This document shows positions 23,808 to 32,754 of a stretch of DNA of 62,365 nucleotides, one piece after another; within the stretch, counting starts at the first letter, position 1, and each line of letters opens with the position of its first letter. The stretch covers positions 1,700-64,064 of the forward strand of contig DDSN01000016.1 of the NCBI GenBank assembly GCA_002343395.1, written 5' to 3'. Source of the DNA: Hyphomonadaceae bacterium UBA2389 (lineage in GTDB: Bacteria; Pseudomonadota; Alphaproteobacteria; Caulobacterales; Aquidulcibacteraceae). The translations under genes were made by a program, and so were the position numbers. Under the pieces are notes generated by a model. That model did not search any database, was not told the origin of the DNA, and was given only the letters and a program-made list of their open reading frames with translations.

Positions 23808-24420
23808 AAAGTCGCTCCCACAACGCGCGGATCATGCCAGCAGTCGCGCCCCAGATGAAGCGGCCTTCGTACGGCATCGCATAGTACGCGCGCGGCTTGC
23901 CGTTCCACACCGCTTCGCGACGCTCGTGATTGGCGGGATCCATCAAAAACGACAGCGGCGTCTCGAACACGTCGGCCACCTCGCGCGGATTAAGCGTCAG
24001 TTCGAAGTCCGGTTCGACGAGCCCGACAATGGGCGTGACCGTAAAGCCCGTGCCGGTGTTGTACCGATCCCAGGCGCCGATGGGCTCGATGAGGCGACGC
24101 GAAAGCCCGATCTCTTCTTCCGTCTCGCGCAGCGCGGTGGCGACCGCATCCGCATCGTGCGACTCCACGCGCCCGCCGGGGAACGACACCTGCCCCGGAT
24201 GCGCCGGCGTTTCGTTGGCGCGCTGCGTGAACAGCACCGTCCAGCCCTCCGCGCGCCTGATAACTGGCATCAACACCGCCGCTGGTTTCTTTGGCGCCGG
24301 CAGATCGACCCAATCGGGATTGAGGTCATGATCGCCGCGCGTTGGCGCGTGCGGCGCGATTGCATCCAACGGATCGAGGCGGGAACGGAGGAGAGATTCG
24401 AATGCGTCCCGCGTGCTCAT
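23800..24420 (-). CDS. NUDIX hydrolase, CoA pyrophosphatase (NudL) type
   Basis: 206 residues with the Nudix helix (RETEEEIGL) preceded by the CoA-pyrophosphatase-type approach VSFPGGRVES and the upstream QRANETPAHPGQ. This group splits CoA or acyl-CoA into 3',5'-ADP and phosphopantetheine. The start at MSTRDAFESLL is preferred; an in-frame ATG at 24456 adds twelve residues. It is followed, with an overlap, by the SUMF1-domain gene. Confidence 0.85.
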   Translation of the reverse strand: MSTRDAFESLLRSRLDPLDAIAPHAPTRGDHDLNPDWVDLPAPKKPAAVLMPVIRRAEGWTVLFTQRANETPAHPGQVSFPGGRVESHDADAVATALRETEEEIGLSRRLIEPIGAWDRYNTGTGFTVTPIVGLVEPDFELTLNPREVADVFETPLSFLMDPANHERREAVWNGKPRAYYAMPYEGRFIWGATAGMIRALWERLYG

Positions 24421-24589
24421 CGTGTCCGCATAGATGTGAACAGCAGCAGCGTCCATCCCGGGTCGAACTTCGCGTTAATGAAGGGCCGCGCGCGACGCCC
24501 AACCAACTTCGCCAATGAGAGGGCTTGCGTTTCTGACTTGTAGTTGTAGCCTGAAGTGTGCTCGAGACGATTGGTTACGGGGAAAGGTC

Positions 24590-24937
24590 GTGCGAGTTGG
24601 CGTGTTTCTGGTAGCGGTGCTTTGGGTAGCAGGTTTCCCACTCCTCGCTATGCTACTCGAATACATGATCAAGCAGTCAGTGACAAATGGCAGTGCTATT
24701 TCAACACTGGTGCCATACGCTGTTTCTTACTCGATTGTGACGAAGATGGCTCCGGTTCGCATCATGCTGATTGCTGTGGGGGCTATTGCCGCTGCTTGTT
24801 ATGCGTTGCACCTAGCGGAATTCGATCTTCCTCATGCTGAAGCCTATGTCTTTTCTGGTTATCTGATTGTCATCATCGCAGCGTGTGTCGAGAGATTCCA
24901 CATGCACGTGCTTTCTGGAAAACCCTTCGAGGTCTGA
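24590..24937 (+). CDS. Small multi-pass membrane protein of a low-GC two-gene cassette
   Basis: 115 residues with three hydrophobic segments (about 3-23, 57-73 and 86-105). A GTG start at 24590 is chosen because GGGGAAAGG (24579-24587) lies just before it and the hydrophobic N-terminus begins there; the in-frame ATG at 24515 adds a Cys-rich, non-membrane piece. Base composition is clearly lower in GC than the flanking genes, which suggests acquisition. Five bases separate it from the next gene. No family is recognised. Confidence 0.6.
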   Translation: MRVGVFLVAVLWVAGFPLLAMLLEYMIKQSVTNGSAISTLVPYAVSYSIVTKMAPVRIMLIAVGAIAAACYALHLAEFDLPHAEAYVFSGYLIVIIAACVERFHMHVLSGKPFEV

Positions 24938-24942
24938 GTTAC

Positions 24943-25314
24943 ATGGATCTAGTTTCTGTGCTCCTGGGCTTAGTTGGCGCAATTGTCAGTTTTGGCGTTT
25001 CCGCTTCCTCTGTGCGCGCGAGGTTCTTGGCGCGGAAGCGCTTCGCTGAGAAGCTCCATGAAAATCTCGACGCGGACCTCGCCAAAGATGAACAAAAGCT
25101 GGCCACGAGCATTCTCGAATTTGTGGATCGGAAGTCGCTCAAACACGAAAAGGCCGAATATACTGCCGCGGAGTTGTCGCTGAACAAGTCCCTCAGCGAA
25201 CTGTCCGACCAAGAGGCGCAAGCCCTCATAAAGAACTTCGCCGGCGAAACTGAGCGTGCGAAAGCGGCAATTGCTAGGATTATCGCTCACAGCGTAGTCG
25301 GCATGCGGAGCTGA
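24943..25314 (+). CDS. Membrane-anchored helical protein, second gene of the low-GC cassette
   Basis: 123 residues. An N-terminal membrane segment (MDLVSVLLGLVGAIVSFGVS) is followed by a basic stop-transfer stretch (RARFLARKRFAEK) and a long charged helical part that could form a coiled coil. The C-terminal part is soluble and probably cytoplasmic. It is encoded right after the three-pass membrane protein with the same lower GC. A strong terminator ends the unit. Function unknown; a two-component membrane complex is an inference. Confidence 0.7.
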   Translation: MDLVSVLLGLVGAIVSFGVSASSVRARFLARKRFAEKLHENLDADLAKDEQKLATSILEFVDRKSLKHEKAEYTAAELSLNKSLSELSDQEAQALIKNFAGETERAKAAIARIIAHSVVGMRS

Positions 25315-25335
25315 TCCCCAAGAAGGGGATCAGCT
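25309..25335 (+). terminator. Intrinsic terminator closing the low-GC cassette
   Basis: AGCTGATCCCC and GGGGATCAGCT form a perfect 11-bp stem around AAGAA, followed by GTTTGG. The stop codon of the upstream gene lies inside the left arm. Confidence 0.75.
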
Positions 25336-25409
25336 GTTTGGGGTCCGAACGCAACAATCAGATTCTGGGCACATGTTTGGCCCGCTCAGACATGAGGATT
25401 GTCTAAACG

Positions 25410-25976
25410 TCAAAATGCCGACGCTCCCAGCTCCCACCAGCGTCCGCCGCTCCACACGCCGAGCTTTCCGTCCCGTCGCTCCGCCCATTCAACCAGTTCA
25501 TAGAACGGCGCGCGCAGGATGCGCGCTTCCAGGCGTCCGCGCACGAGAATGTAGGGCCTTGGTTCATCGCCGTGATGACCGACGCGAATGGGGTGCGCCG
25601 AGCCGGCGGTGACAATGTCGCCGACATTAGTGGTGAAGACGATGGTTTGATCCCGCCCCTCCCCATGCCGATCAGCGCGGATGGCGACGAACGGCGCATC
25701 CTCCACATCGACGCGGATTTTCTCCACGGGGGTGACGAGATAGGTTGCGCCGTCGTCATCCTTGCGCAGGATCGAGGCGAACAATCGCACCATCGACTCG
25801 CGCGTGATGCGCGTTCCCTCGTGTTTCCAGGTTCCATCGCGCAGGATTTCAAAACCCGCCTCGCCGCAATAAGGCGGGTTCCACTGGTCGACCGGCGGCG
25901 GGCGTCTGTCGCTGGCGCCGGCCTGGACCTTGAGCGCGGCGAGCACTTGCTCCAGGGACGAGGGAGAATTCGACAT
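25410..25976 (-). CDS. DUF1285 family protein
   Basis: 188 residues. The N-terminal helix (SLEQVLAALKVQ) and the block VDQWNPPYCGEAGFEILRDG, then TWKHEGTRITRESMVRLFAS with LVTPVEKIRVDVEDAPF, are characteristic of DUF1285. In many Alphaproteobacteria this gene is next to the moxR-DUF58 group, as here on the opposite strand. Function not established. The start at 25976 (MSNSPSS) is preferred to the longer frame. Confidence 0.85.
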   Translation of the reverse strand: MSNSPSSLEQVLAALKVQAGASDRRPPPVDQWNPPYCGEAGFEILRDGTWKHEGTRITRESMVRLFASILRKDDDGATYLVTPVEKIRVDVEDAPFVAIRADRHGEGRDQTIVFTTNVGDIVTAGSAHPIRVGHHGDEPRPYILVRGRLEARILRAPFYELVEWAERRDGKLGVWSGGRWWELGASAF

Positions 25977-26002
25977 GATCAAAACGTCTCGATTAACACA
26001 CT

Positions 26003-26112
26003 TCGTCATTCCGGACAGCGCGCAGCGCTGATCCGGAACCCAGGGGATCGAAAGGCTGTGCGTTTGCCCCTAGGTTCCGGGCGCTTCGCTCCGCGAAGCC
26101 CCGGAATGACGA
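26003..26112. repeat. Dispersed imperfect-palindrome repeat element (CGTCATTCCGG...CCGGAATGACG)
   Basis: The ends CGTCATTCCGG (26004-26014) and CCGGAATGACG (26101-26111) are exact inverted copies. Nested inside, CCGGAACCCAGGGG (26033-26046) and CCCCTAGGTTCCGG (26067-26080) pair with one mismatch, and GCGCTTCGCTCCGCGAAGC forms a small extra stem. Elements of this kind, with CATTCCGG ends and a GGAACCCAGGGG core, are recalled as scattered intergenic repeats of many alphaproteobacterial genomes. Only one copy is seen in this window. Confidence 0.8.
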
Positions 26113-26224
26113 TGATGAGTGATCTCCCGTCATAATTCGGCCCTCCGCCGCTTTCAGGCCAAGTGGTGTACCGGCTGGCCGCCCGGAAAGCGGCGAAAAC
26201 AAGAGTTAAGCGAGCTTCGCGCCC

Positions 26225-27226
26225 ATGAGCAATTCTGATCCACAAGCCGCCCAGGCCCTCGTCGCGGAGGCGGAGCAGGCCGGCCCCCTGCTTGAGCGTG
26301 TCCGCGCCGAGATCGGCAAGGCGGTGTTTGGGCAGGAGCGCGTGGTCGAGCTGACGCTGGCCGCGATCCTTGCGGGCGGTCACGCGCTGCTTGTCGGCGC
26401 GCCGGGATTGGCCAAGACCAAACTCGTCGAGGCGACGGCGCACGTGCTGGGCCTCGACTGGGCGCGCGTGCAGTTCACGCCTGACCTGATGCCCGCCGAC
26501 ATTCTAGGCTCCGAGGTCCTCGACCAGGACGAACAGGGACGCCGGCACTTTCGCTTCGTGAAGGGTCCGATCTTCACGCAACTGCTCATGGCTGACGAAA
26601 TCAATCGCGCGTCGCCGCGAACGCAGTCGGCGCTGCTGCAAGCGATGCAGGAGCATCATGTCACGGTCGCGGGGCAAGCTTACGATGTTCCGCGCCCCTT
26701 TCACGTTCTGGCGACGCAAAACCCGATCGAGCACGAAGGCGCTTATCCGCTCCCGGAAGCGCAGCTGGATCGCTTCTTGCTGCAAGTCGACGTGCCTTAC
26801 CCCGACGCAGAGATTGAGCGGCGTATTTTGATTGAAACAACGGGCGTGGAAAGCGCGGCGCCGCAGCGCGTGCTGGATGCGCAAACGCTGATGCGGCTGC
26901 AGCATGTGGTGCGGGCGATGCCGGTGGGCGAGAAGGTGTTGGCGTCCATCCTTGAACTCGTCCGTTCTGCGCGGCCAGGCACGAGCAGCGATAGCCGCGT
27001 GAACGCGCACGTCGCGTGGGGGCCAGGGCCGCGCGCCGGACAGGCGCTGATGCTGGCGGCGCGCGCGCGCGCGCTGTTGCGCGGGCGGCTCACGCCCGCC
27101 GTCGACGATGTCGCCGCGCTCGCGCGCCCGGCGCTCGTGCATCGCATGCAGCTCTCGTTCGGCGCGCGCGCGGAAGGATTGGACATCGACACGCTCGTTG
27201 ACGAACTCGCGGAGCGCGCCGCGTGA
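26225..27226 (+). CDS. MoxR-family AAA+ ATPase
   Basis: 333 residues. Walker A is GAPGLAKTK (about residue 60), Walker B LLMADEINRASPRTQSALLQ, sensor 1 LATQNPIEHEGAYPLPEAQL, with the usual C-terminal lid. MoxR ATPases act as chaperones that load metal or mature protein complexes together with VWA-domain partners. It starts a four-gene operon in which every junction overlaps by four bases (ATGA or GTGA). Confidence 0.95.
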   Translation: MSNSDPQAAQALVAEAEQAGPLLERVRAEIGKAVFGQERVVELTLAAILAGGHALLVGAPGLAKTKLVEATAHVLGLDWARVQFTPDLMPADILGSEVLDQDEQGRRHFRFVKGPIFTQLLMADEINRASPRTQSALLQAMQEHHVTVAGQAYDVPRPFHVLATQNPIEHEGAYPLPEAQLDRFLLQVDVPYPDAEIERRILIETTGVESAAPQRVLDAQTLMRLQHVVRAMPVGEKVLASILELVRSARPGTSSDSRVNAHVAWGPGPRAGQALMLAARARALLRGRLTPAVDDVAALARPALVHRMQLSFGARAEGLDIDTLVDELAERAA

Positions 27227-28062
27227 GCGAAGCCGCGCGGCTCGACGCGCTCGCGCTCGCTGGCGACTTGCCCGGCGTGCTTCTGGACGCGAAGCGTCTC
27301 GCGGCGATGGCGCCGGGCGTTCACGGACGCCGACGCAGCGGCCAAGGCGAAGCGTTCTGGCAATATCGTGACCATCGCCCCGAGGACGGCGCGCGCCTGG
27401 TGGACTGGCGCCGGTCCGCGCGCGGCGACCGCTATTACGTGCGCGAGCGTGAACGCGAAGCGGCGCAGACGGCGTGGTTGTGGTTGGATGCGAACCCAGG
27501 CTTCGACTGGACAAGCGACGCGCGGCGGCCGACGAAACTGCGCCGCGCGCGCACCTTGGCGCTGGCGCTCGCCATCCTGCTCGCGCGCGGCGGCGAACGC
27601 GTCGGCGTCTTGGGCGGACAGTCACGGTCCGGCGCACGCGCGGTGGACCGCCTGGCGGGAGATCTGCTCGCCGCGCCGAGCGACGCCGCGCCGACCGCGC
27701 AGTCCTGCGTGTTGTTCTTCAGCGATTTCTACGCGCCGCTCGAGAGCTGGCGCGCCCGGCTCGCGCGCTGCGCCGAGGTGGGCGCGACAGGCGCTCTGGT
27801 CATGACGGCCGATCCCGCGGAAGATGATTTCCCGTATCAGGGCCGCACCCTTTTCGAAGCGCCCGGCGTGCGTGGCGGCGTCTTGATCGGCCGCGCGGAA
27901 GCGGCGCGGACCGAATACGCGCGGCGTTTGCTCGCGCACCGCAACGCAATCCGTGCGCTTGGCGCGGAGCACCGCTTCCCAGCGTTGCTTCACCGCACCG
28001 ATCATAGCGCCGCGCCGACGCTATCGATGCTGATCGCGCTGGTGACGGAGCGCGGCCCGTGA
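27223..28062 (+). CDS. DUF58 domain protein
   Basis: 279 residues. The DUF58 block near the N-terminus (GRRRSGQGEAFWQYRDHRPE, then DGARLVDWRRSARGDRYYV) is typical, followed by a VWA-like fold (AWLWLDANPGFDW; VLFFSDFYAPLESW). DUF58 proteins are the usual partner of MoxR. There is no membrane segment. Starts with GTG at 27223, overlapping the moxR stop. Confidence 0.92.
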   Translation: MSEAARLDALALAGDLPGVLLDAKRLAAMAPGVHGRRRSGQGEAFWQYRDHRPEDGARLVDWRRSARGDRYYVREREREAAQTAWLWLDANPGFDWTSDARRPTKLRRARTLALALAILLARGGERVGVLGGQSRSGARAVDRLAGDLLAAPSDAAPTAQSCVLFFSDFYAPLESWRARLARCAEVGATGALVMTADPAEDDFPYQGRTLFEAPGVRGGVLIGRAEAARTEYARRLLAHRNAIRALGAEHRFPALLHRTDHSAAPTLSMLIALVTERGP

Positions 28063-30710
28063 CGCTTGGGCCGATACTGTTCGCGGCCCCCGGCGCTCTC
28101 TGGGCGCTGCTGGCGCTGCCGGCGTTGTACTGGCTGATGCGGGCGACGCCGCCGGCGCCGCGGCGCGAGGCGTTTCCCCCCGCGCGGCTCCTCGAAGGCG
28201 TGCGGACCGACGACCAGACCCGCGAACGCGCGCCGCTTTGGCTAGTGCTGTTTCGAGCGTTGGCGGCCGCGCTCCTCATCTTGGCGTTCGCGCGCCCGAG
28301 CTTGGCGCCAAACGCCGCGCAAGACGGGCAAGGCGGGCGCACGCTCATCGTCATCGACGACGGATGGACCTCCGCCCCGTTCTGGAGCGACGTGCGCTCA
28401 ACGGCGCTGGCGGAGATCAATCGCGCCGAACGCACGGGCGCGCCAGTGTCGCTGCTGCTCACCGCGCCCAGCTTGCGACCGCGCGATCCCGGCGAAGCGC
28501 TCACCGCCGCCGACGCCAAGGCGGTCCTCGCGCGGCTCGAACCCCAACCCTGGCGACCCAACCGCGCGCAGGCGCGCGACCGGCTCGGGCAAACCTCCGA
28601 CCAGTTCTCCCGCATTCTTTGGCTGACCGACGGATTGAACGATGAAGGCGCGTCGGCGTTCGCCGAGGCGCTTGCCGCGCGCGGGCCGGTCTCCGCGCGC
28701 GCGCCGCCGCGGACGGCGCGTGCGATCGTGGCGGGTGCGGTTACGTCTGAAGGCGTCGTCGTCGAGCTTCGCCGAGCGTCGAGCGGCGCAAACGGAGGCG
28801 CCATCGCCGCGGAGACCGCGGAAGGCCGTTCGCTTGGCGCCGCCGAATTCAGCTTCGACGGCGCCGCAACGACCGCGACCGCCACGGTGTCGCTGCCGCC
28901 GGAAATCGCCGCGCGCGCCGCGCGCGTGCGTATCGTCGGCGAAGAAAGCGCGGGCGCGGTGCGCCTGCTGCCAGCGGGCGCGAGCAGACCATTCGTCGGC
29001 CTCATCGACCCTGGCGGCGCGAGCCAGCCGTTGCTCTCCGATCTCTTCTACGCCGACCGCGCGCTGCAGCCTTACGCGAGCCTGCAACGCGGCGCCGTGA
29101 GCGCGTTGCTTGACGCGCGCGTGCAGGCGATGATCTTGCCGGACGCGGGCCGCATCGCGCCGACCGACCGCGCCGCGTTGACGCGCTGGATCGAGAACGG
29201 CGGCCTGCTGATCCGCTTCGCCGGCCCGCGCCTCGCGAACGATTCCGATGACCTCCTCCCCGTTCGTCTGCGGCCCGGCGCGCGATCGCTTGGCGGCGCG
29301 CTTGCCTGGGAGACGCCGCTGAGCATCGCGCCATTCCCGGTCGACTCCCCTTTCGCCGGCATCGCGCCGCCGCAGGACGTGACCGTGCGACGGCAGGTGT
29401 TGGCCGAGCCCGCTTCGTTGGAGGAAGCGCGCGTTTGGGCCAGTCTCGCCGATAACTCGCCGCTAGTGACGGCGCGCGCGCGCGGCCGCGGCCTCATTGT
29501 TTTGTACCATGTCGGCGGCGGTCCGGATTGGTCGGATCTGCCGCTGTCGGGCGCGTTCGTTGAGATGCTGCGCAGATCCCTGGCGTTCGCCGCGCGCGGC
29601 GAAGGCGCGGGCGATCGCGAGATTGTCGGCGGCCCCTACATCGCCGATCGGCTCTTAGACGGCTTCGGCGCGCTGGCGCCGGCGCCGCCGGAGATGGCGC
29701 CGATCGCGCCCGAAACCTTCGCGCTCGCCTTGCCGTCTCCGCAAACGCCGCCCGGCTTGTACGAACGCGCGGGCGTCAGCGCGGCTATTGACGCAGGACG
29801 CGCGGAGGATGCGCTGGCGCCGCTCGTGCTTCCCAACGCCATCGCGCGCGGCGCCTTGGGCGACGCGACCGAGCGCCCGATGGCGGGTTGGTTGTTCGGC
29901 GCGTCTGGTTTGATGCTCGCTCTGGACCTGCTTGTCGCGCTCGCGCTGTTCGGGCGCTTGCCGCGCCTTGCGCGCGCAGGCGCTGGCGTTCTGCTGGGGC
30001 TCGCCTTGATGTCCCCGCGCGACGCCTACGCGCAATCCGCGCAAGATCCCACGCAGATCGTGCGTCTCGCCTATGTGCGCACCGGCGACGCGCGTGTGGA
30101 TCGCACCTCAGCGGCCGGGCTGGAAGCGTTGCGGCAAATCCTCATCGAGCGCACTTCGGTCGAGCCGGGCCCAAGCGTCGGCGTCGATCTAGGGCGCGAC
30201 GACCTCTCCGTATATCCGTTCGTGTATTGGCCAGCCGCTGGCGCGCCACAGCGACTCTCCGACGCCGCCTTGGCCAATGTCGACCGCTACTTGGCCATCG
30301 GCGGCTTGCTGCTCGTTGACACGCGCAACGCTGGGCAAACGGGAAACAGGCCGGCGGCGACGATGCTTTCGGGCGTTGATGTGCCGCCCTTGGAACCGGT
30401 CACCGCCGATCATGTGACCGCGCGCGCGTTCTATCTGCTGCGGAGCTTCCCCGGCCGAACGCAGGCGACGCAATTGTGGGCGGAGAGCGCGAGCGCGGCG
30501 GAGTCGCGCGATGGCGTCGCGTCCATATTCATCGGTGACGGAGACTGGGCGGCGGCGTGGGCGGGCGAACTGGAGGGCGGCGCCCGCCAACGCGAACTCG
30601 CGCTGCGTTTCGGCGTGAACATGGTCATGGTCGCACTGACCGGCAATTACAAAGCCGACCAAGTTCACGTGCCGGCGCTGCTTGAGCGGCTTGGGCGCGA
30701 ACGGCAATGA
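28059..30710 (+). CDS. Membrane protein with BatA-like N-terminus and C-terminal DUF4159
   Basis: 883 residues. Two N-terminal hydrophobic helices with the BatA signature (FAAPGALWALLALPALYWLM and FRALAAALLILAFARPSL) flank a short loop. A large soluble region with VWA-like (TLIVIDDGWTSAPFW) and glutaminase-like parts (AMILPDAGRI) follows, then a further hydrophobic segment (about 610-655) and the DUF4159 domain (QIVRLAYVRTGDARVDRTSA; VYPFVYWPAAG). It likely anchors the MoxR/DUF58 system in the inner membrane. Starts with GTG overlapping the DUF58 stop. Confidence 0.9.
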   Translation: MTLGPILFAAPGALWALLALPALYWLMRATPPAPRREAFPPARLLEGVRTDDQTRERAPLWLVLFRALAAALLILAFARPSLAPNAAQDGQGGRTLIVIDDGWTSAPFWSDVRSTALAEINRAERTGAPVSLLLTAPSLRPRDPGEALTAADAKAVLARLEPQPWRPNRAQARDRLGQTSDQFSRILWLTDGLNDEGASAFAEALAARGPVSARAPPRTARAIVAGAVTSEGVVVELRRASSGANGGAIAAETAEGRSLGAAEFSFDGAATTATATVSLPPEIAARAARVRIVGEESAGAVRLLPAGASRPFVGLIDPGGASQPLLSDLFYADRALQPYASLQRGAVSALLDARVQAMILPDAGRIAPTDRAALTRWIENGGLLIRFAGPRLANDSDDLLPVRLRPGARSLGGALAWETPLSIAPFPVDSPFAGIAPPQDVTVRRQVLAEPASLEEARVWASLADNSPLVTARARGRGLIVLYHVGGGPDWSDLPLSGAFVEMLRRSLAFAARGEGAGDREIVGGPYIADRLLDGFGALAPAPPEMAPIAPETFALALPSPQTPPGLYERAGVSAAIDAGRAEDALAPLVLPNAIARGALGDATERPMAGWLFGASGLMLALDLLVALALFGRLPRLARAGAGVLLGLALMSPRDAYAQSAQDPTQIVRLAYVRTGDARVDRTSAAGLEALRQILIERTSVEPGPSVGVDLGRDDLSVYPFVYWPAAGAPQRLSDAALANVDRYLAIGGLLLVDTRNAGQTGNRPAATMLSGVDVPPLEPVTADHVTARAFYLLRSFPGRTQATQLWAESASAAESRDGVASIFIGDGDWAAAWAGELEGGARQRELALRFGVNMVMVALTGNYKADQVHVPALLERLGRERQ

Positions 30711-32752
30711 TCGCGGGCGCGCGCCTTGCGTTTGATCCGGCGCTGCCGACGGCGGCGATCATCATGCTTGGTTTGGCCGCTTTCGCGTCGCTGGCCCTTT
30801 ATGTCTGGCGCGGCGGCGGCGCGCCGATCTTGCGCGCGCTTGGCCTGGCTTTTGTTTTTGTCGGCCTCGCGCAGCCGCAATGGGTGCGCGAGACGCGCGA
30901 GCCCGCCGAGGATGTCGCGCTCGTCCTGGTCGATCAGAGTGAAAGCCTGGCGTTGGCCGGCCGGCGAGAGGCGGCGCGTTCCGCCGCCGACTCCGTCATC
31001 GCGCGCCTTGGCGGCGAAAGCGGACTTGAAGTGCGGGTGCGCGAGACGCGCGGCGGCGCCGACGGCACCATGATCGCCGGCGTCATTGAGGATGCGCTTG
31101 GGGATGTCGCGCGCGACCGCATTGGCGGGGTTGTCGTCGTCACCGACGGACAAGCCGCCGACGCCCCGGACAACCCCCGGCGGTTCGCCGATCTCGGACC
31201 GATTCACGTTCTGATCGTGGGCGACCCAGCGCGCGCCGATCGCCGTCTTGAACTCACGCAAACGCCGACGTTTGGGATCGTAGGCGAACCGATGCGGCTC
31301 GCGGGCCGCGTGATCGACGCGCGCGGCGATGCGCCAGTGCGGCTGACGCTCAGCATCGACGGGGAGCGCGTGAACGAGATCATGGTGCGCGCCAACCGCC
31401 CGTTCGCGGCGGAGCTTCGCTTGCCCCATCGCGGACGCAACATGATCGTCGTCGAAGCCGAACCCGGCGCGCAGGAAATCTCAACAAGCAACAACAGGCA
31501 GGCCTTCGCCGCCAACGGCGTGCGAGACCGCCTGCGCGTGCTGCTCATTACCGGCGAGCCCCATCCCGGCGCGCGCGTATGGCGCAATCTGCTGAAGTCC
31601 GATCCCGCCGTCGATCTCGTTCACTTCTCGATCTTGCGCCCGCCCGACAAGCAAGACTTCACGCCGCTGCATGAGCTGGCGCTCATCCCGTTTCCGACGG
31701 AAGAACTCTTCGAGAGGCGGCTCAACGAGTTCGATCTCATCATATTTGACCGGGCGCCGCGTCGCGGCATCCTGCAATCATACTATTACGCGCAGATCGC
31801 GCGCCGCGTCGAACAAGGCGGCGCGTTGCTGATCACCGCTGGAGACAGCGAAGCTGGACTCGATGGGCTCTACCGTACGCCGCTTGCCGGCATCCTGCCG
31901 GCGCAACCAACCGGACAAATCATAGCGCGCGCCTATCGGCCCGCGCCGACGGCGCTTGGGCGGCGTCACCCGGTGGTGCGCGGACTTGCGGCGCCCGAAC
32001 GTTGGGGACGGTGGACACGCCAAATCGAAGCGCGCGCGAGCGGCGGCCACACGCTGCTCCAGGGCGCCGACGGAAAGCCGCTGCTCGTTGTCGATCGCGC
32101 GGGCGATGGCCGCGTCGCGCAATTGTGGTCGGATCAGCCTTGGCTTTGGGCGCGCGGGTATGACGGCGGGGGACCGCATGGCGAACTGTTGCGCCGCCTG
32201 GCGCACTGGCTGATGCAGGAGCCCGAACTGGAAGACGAACGGCTTTCGCTCGACGCCACGGCGCGCGGGCTTGAAGTCGAGCGCTCCACGCTCGGCGAAG
32301 CCCCCGGCGCGATTGAGATCATCGCGCCATCGGGCGCACGCAGCGCGGTTGCGTCGAGCGAAACGTCGCCCGGCTTATGGCGGGCGGAGTTCACACCCAG
32401 CGAGCAAGGTTTGTACGAGGCGCGCAATGGCGGGTTGCGCGCCTTCGCGGCTGTTGGCGCGCTCAACCCGCGCGAAGCGTCCGCGCTCGCCGCCGATCCA
32501 TCCATCCTGGAGCCCTTGGCGCGCTCATCGGGCGGCGGTGTACTGCTCACCGGCGAAGATGGCCGCGATCTTCCCGAAATCCGGCGCATCTCGCGGGGCG
32601 CGCGTGCATCCGGCGCCAACTGGATCGGGATCGAACGCAACGGCGCCTACACCGTGCGCGCGGCCCGCGCCTCTCCCCTTGGTCCCGGTTGGGCCTGGGC
32701 GGCGTTCGGGCTCGCGCTGTTGATGCTGGGCTGGCGCCGCGAGAGCGGTTGA
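30707..32752 (+). CDS. Membrane protein with VWA-like and glutamine-amidotransferase-like domains
   Basis: 681 residues. The N-terminus has two hydrophobic segments, then a VWA-like domain with a MIDAS-type start (LVLVDQSESLAL) and VVVVTDGQ. The middle has strand-rich Ig-like parts (LTLSIDGERV) and an amidotransferase-like domain (LRVLLITGEPHPGARVWRNL; FDLIIFDRAP). The last ~20 residues form a membrane helix. It closes the four-gene MoxR operon and overlaps the DUF4159 gene by four bases. It probably forms the membrane complex with that protein; the substrate is unknown. Confidence 0.87.
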   Translation: MIAGARLAFDPALPTAAIIMLGLAAFASLALYVWRGGGAPILRALGLAFVFVGLAQPQWVRETREPAEDVALVLVDQSESLALAGRREAARSAADSVIARLGGESGLEVRVRETRGGADGTMIAGVIEDALGDVARDRIGGVVVVTDGQAADAPDNPRRFADLGPIHVLIVGDPARADRRLELTQTPTFGIVGEPMRLAGRVIDARGDAPVRLTLSIDGERVNEIMVRANRPFAAELRLPHRGRNMIVVEAEPGAQEISTSNNRQAFAANGVRDRLRVLLITGEPHPGARVWRNLLKSDPAVDLVHFSILRPPDKQDFTPLHELALIPFPTEELFERRLNEFDLIIFDRAPRRGILQSYYYAQIARRVEQGGALLITAGDSEAGLDGLYRTPLAGILPAQPTGQIIARAYRPAPTALGRRHPVVRGLAAPERWGRWTRQIEARASGGHTLLQGADGKPLLVVDRAGDGRVAQLWSDQPWLWARGYDGGGPHGELLRRLAHWLMQEPELEDERLSLDATARGLEVERSTLGEAPGAIEIIAPSGARSAVASSETSPGLWRAEFTPSEQGLYEARNGGLRAFAAVGALNPREASALAADPSILEPLARSSGGGVLLTGEDGRDLPEIRRISRGARASGANWIGIERNGAYTVRAARASPLGPGWAWAAFGLALLMLGWRRESG

Positions 32753-32754
32753 AC

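Noticed and set aside
24515..24589. Earlier ATG start for the low-GC membrane protein
   Set aside because: The extra 25 residues are Cys-rich and break the membrane N-terminus; the GTG at 24590 has a ribosome site.
27800..29005. Antisense frame of 401 codons across the DUF58/DUF4159 genes
   Set aside because: Low-complexity Arg/Ser/Ala composition and full overlap with recognised genes mark it as a shadow.
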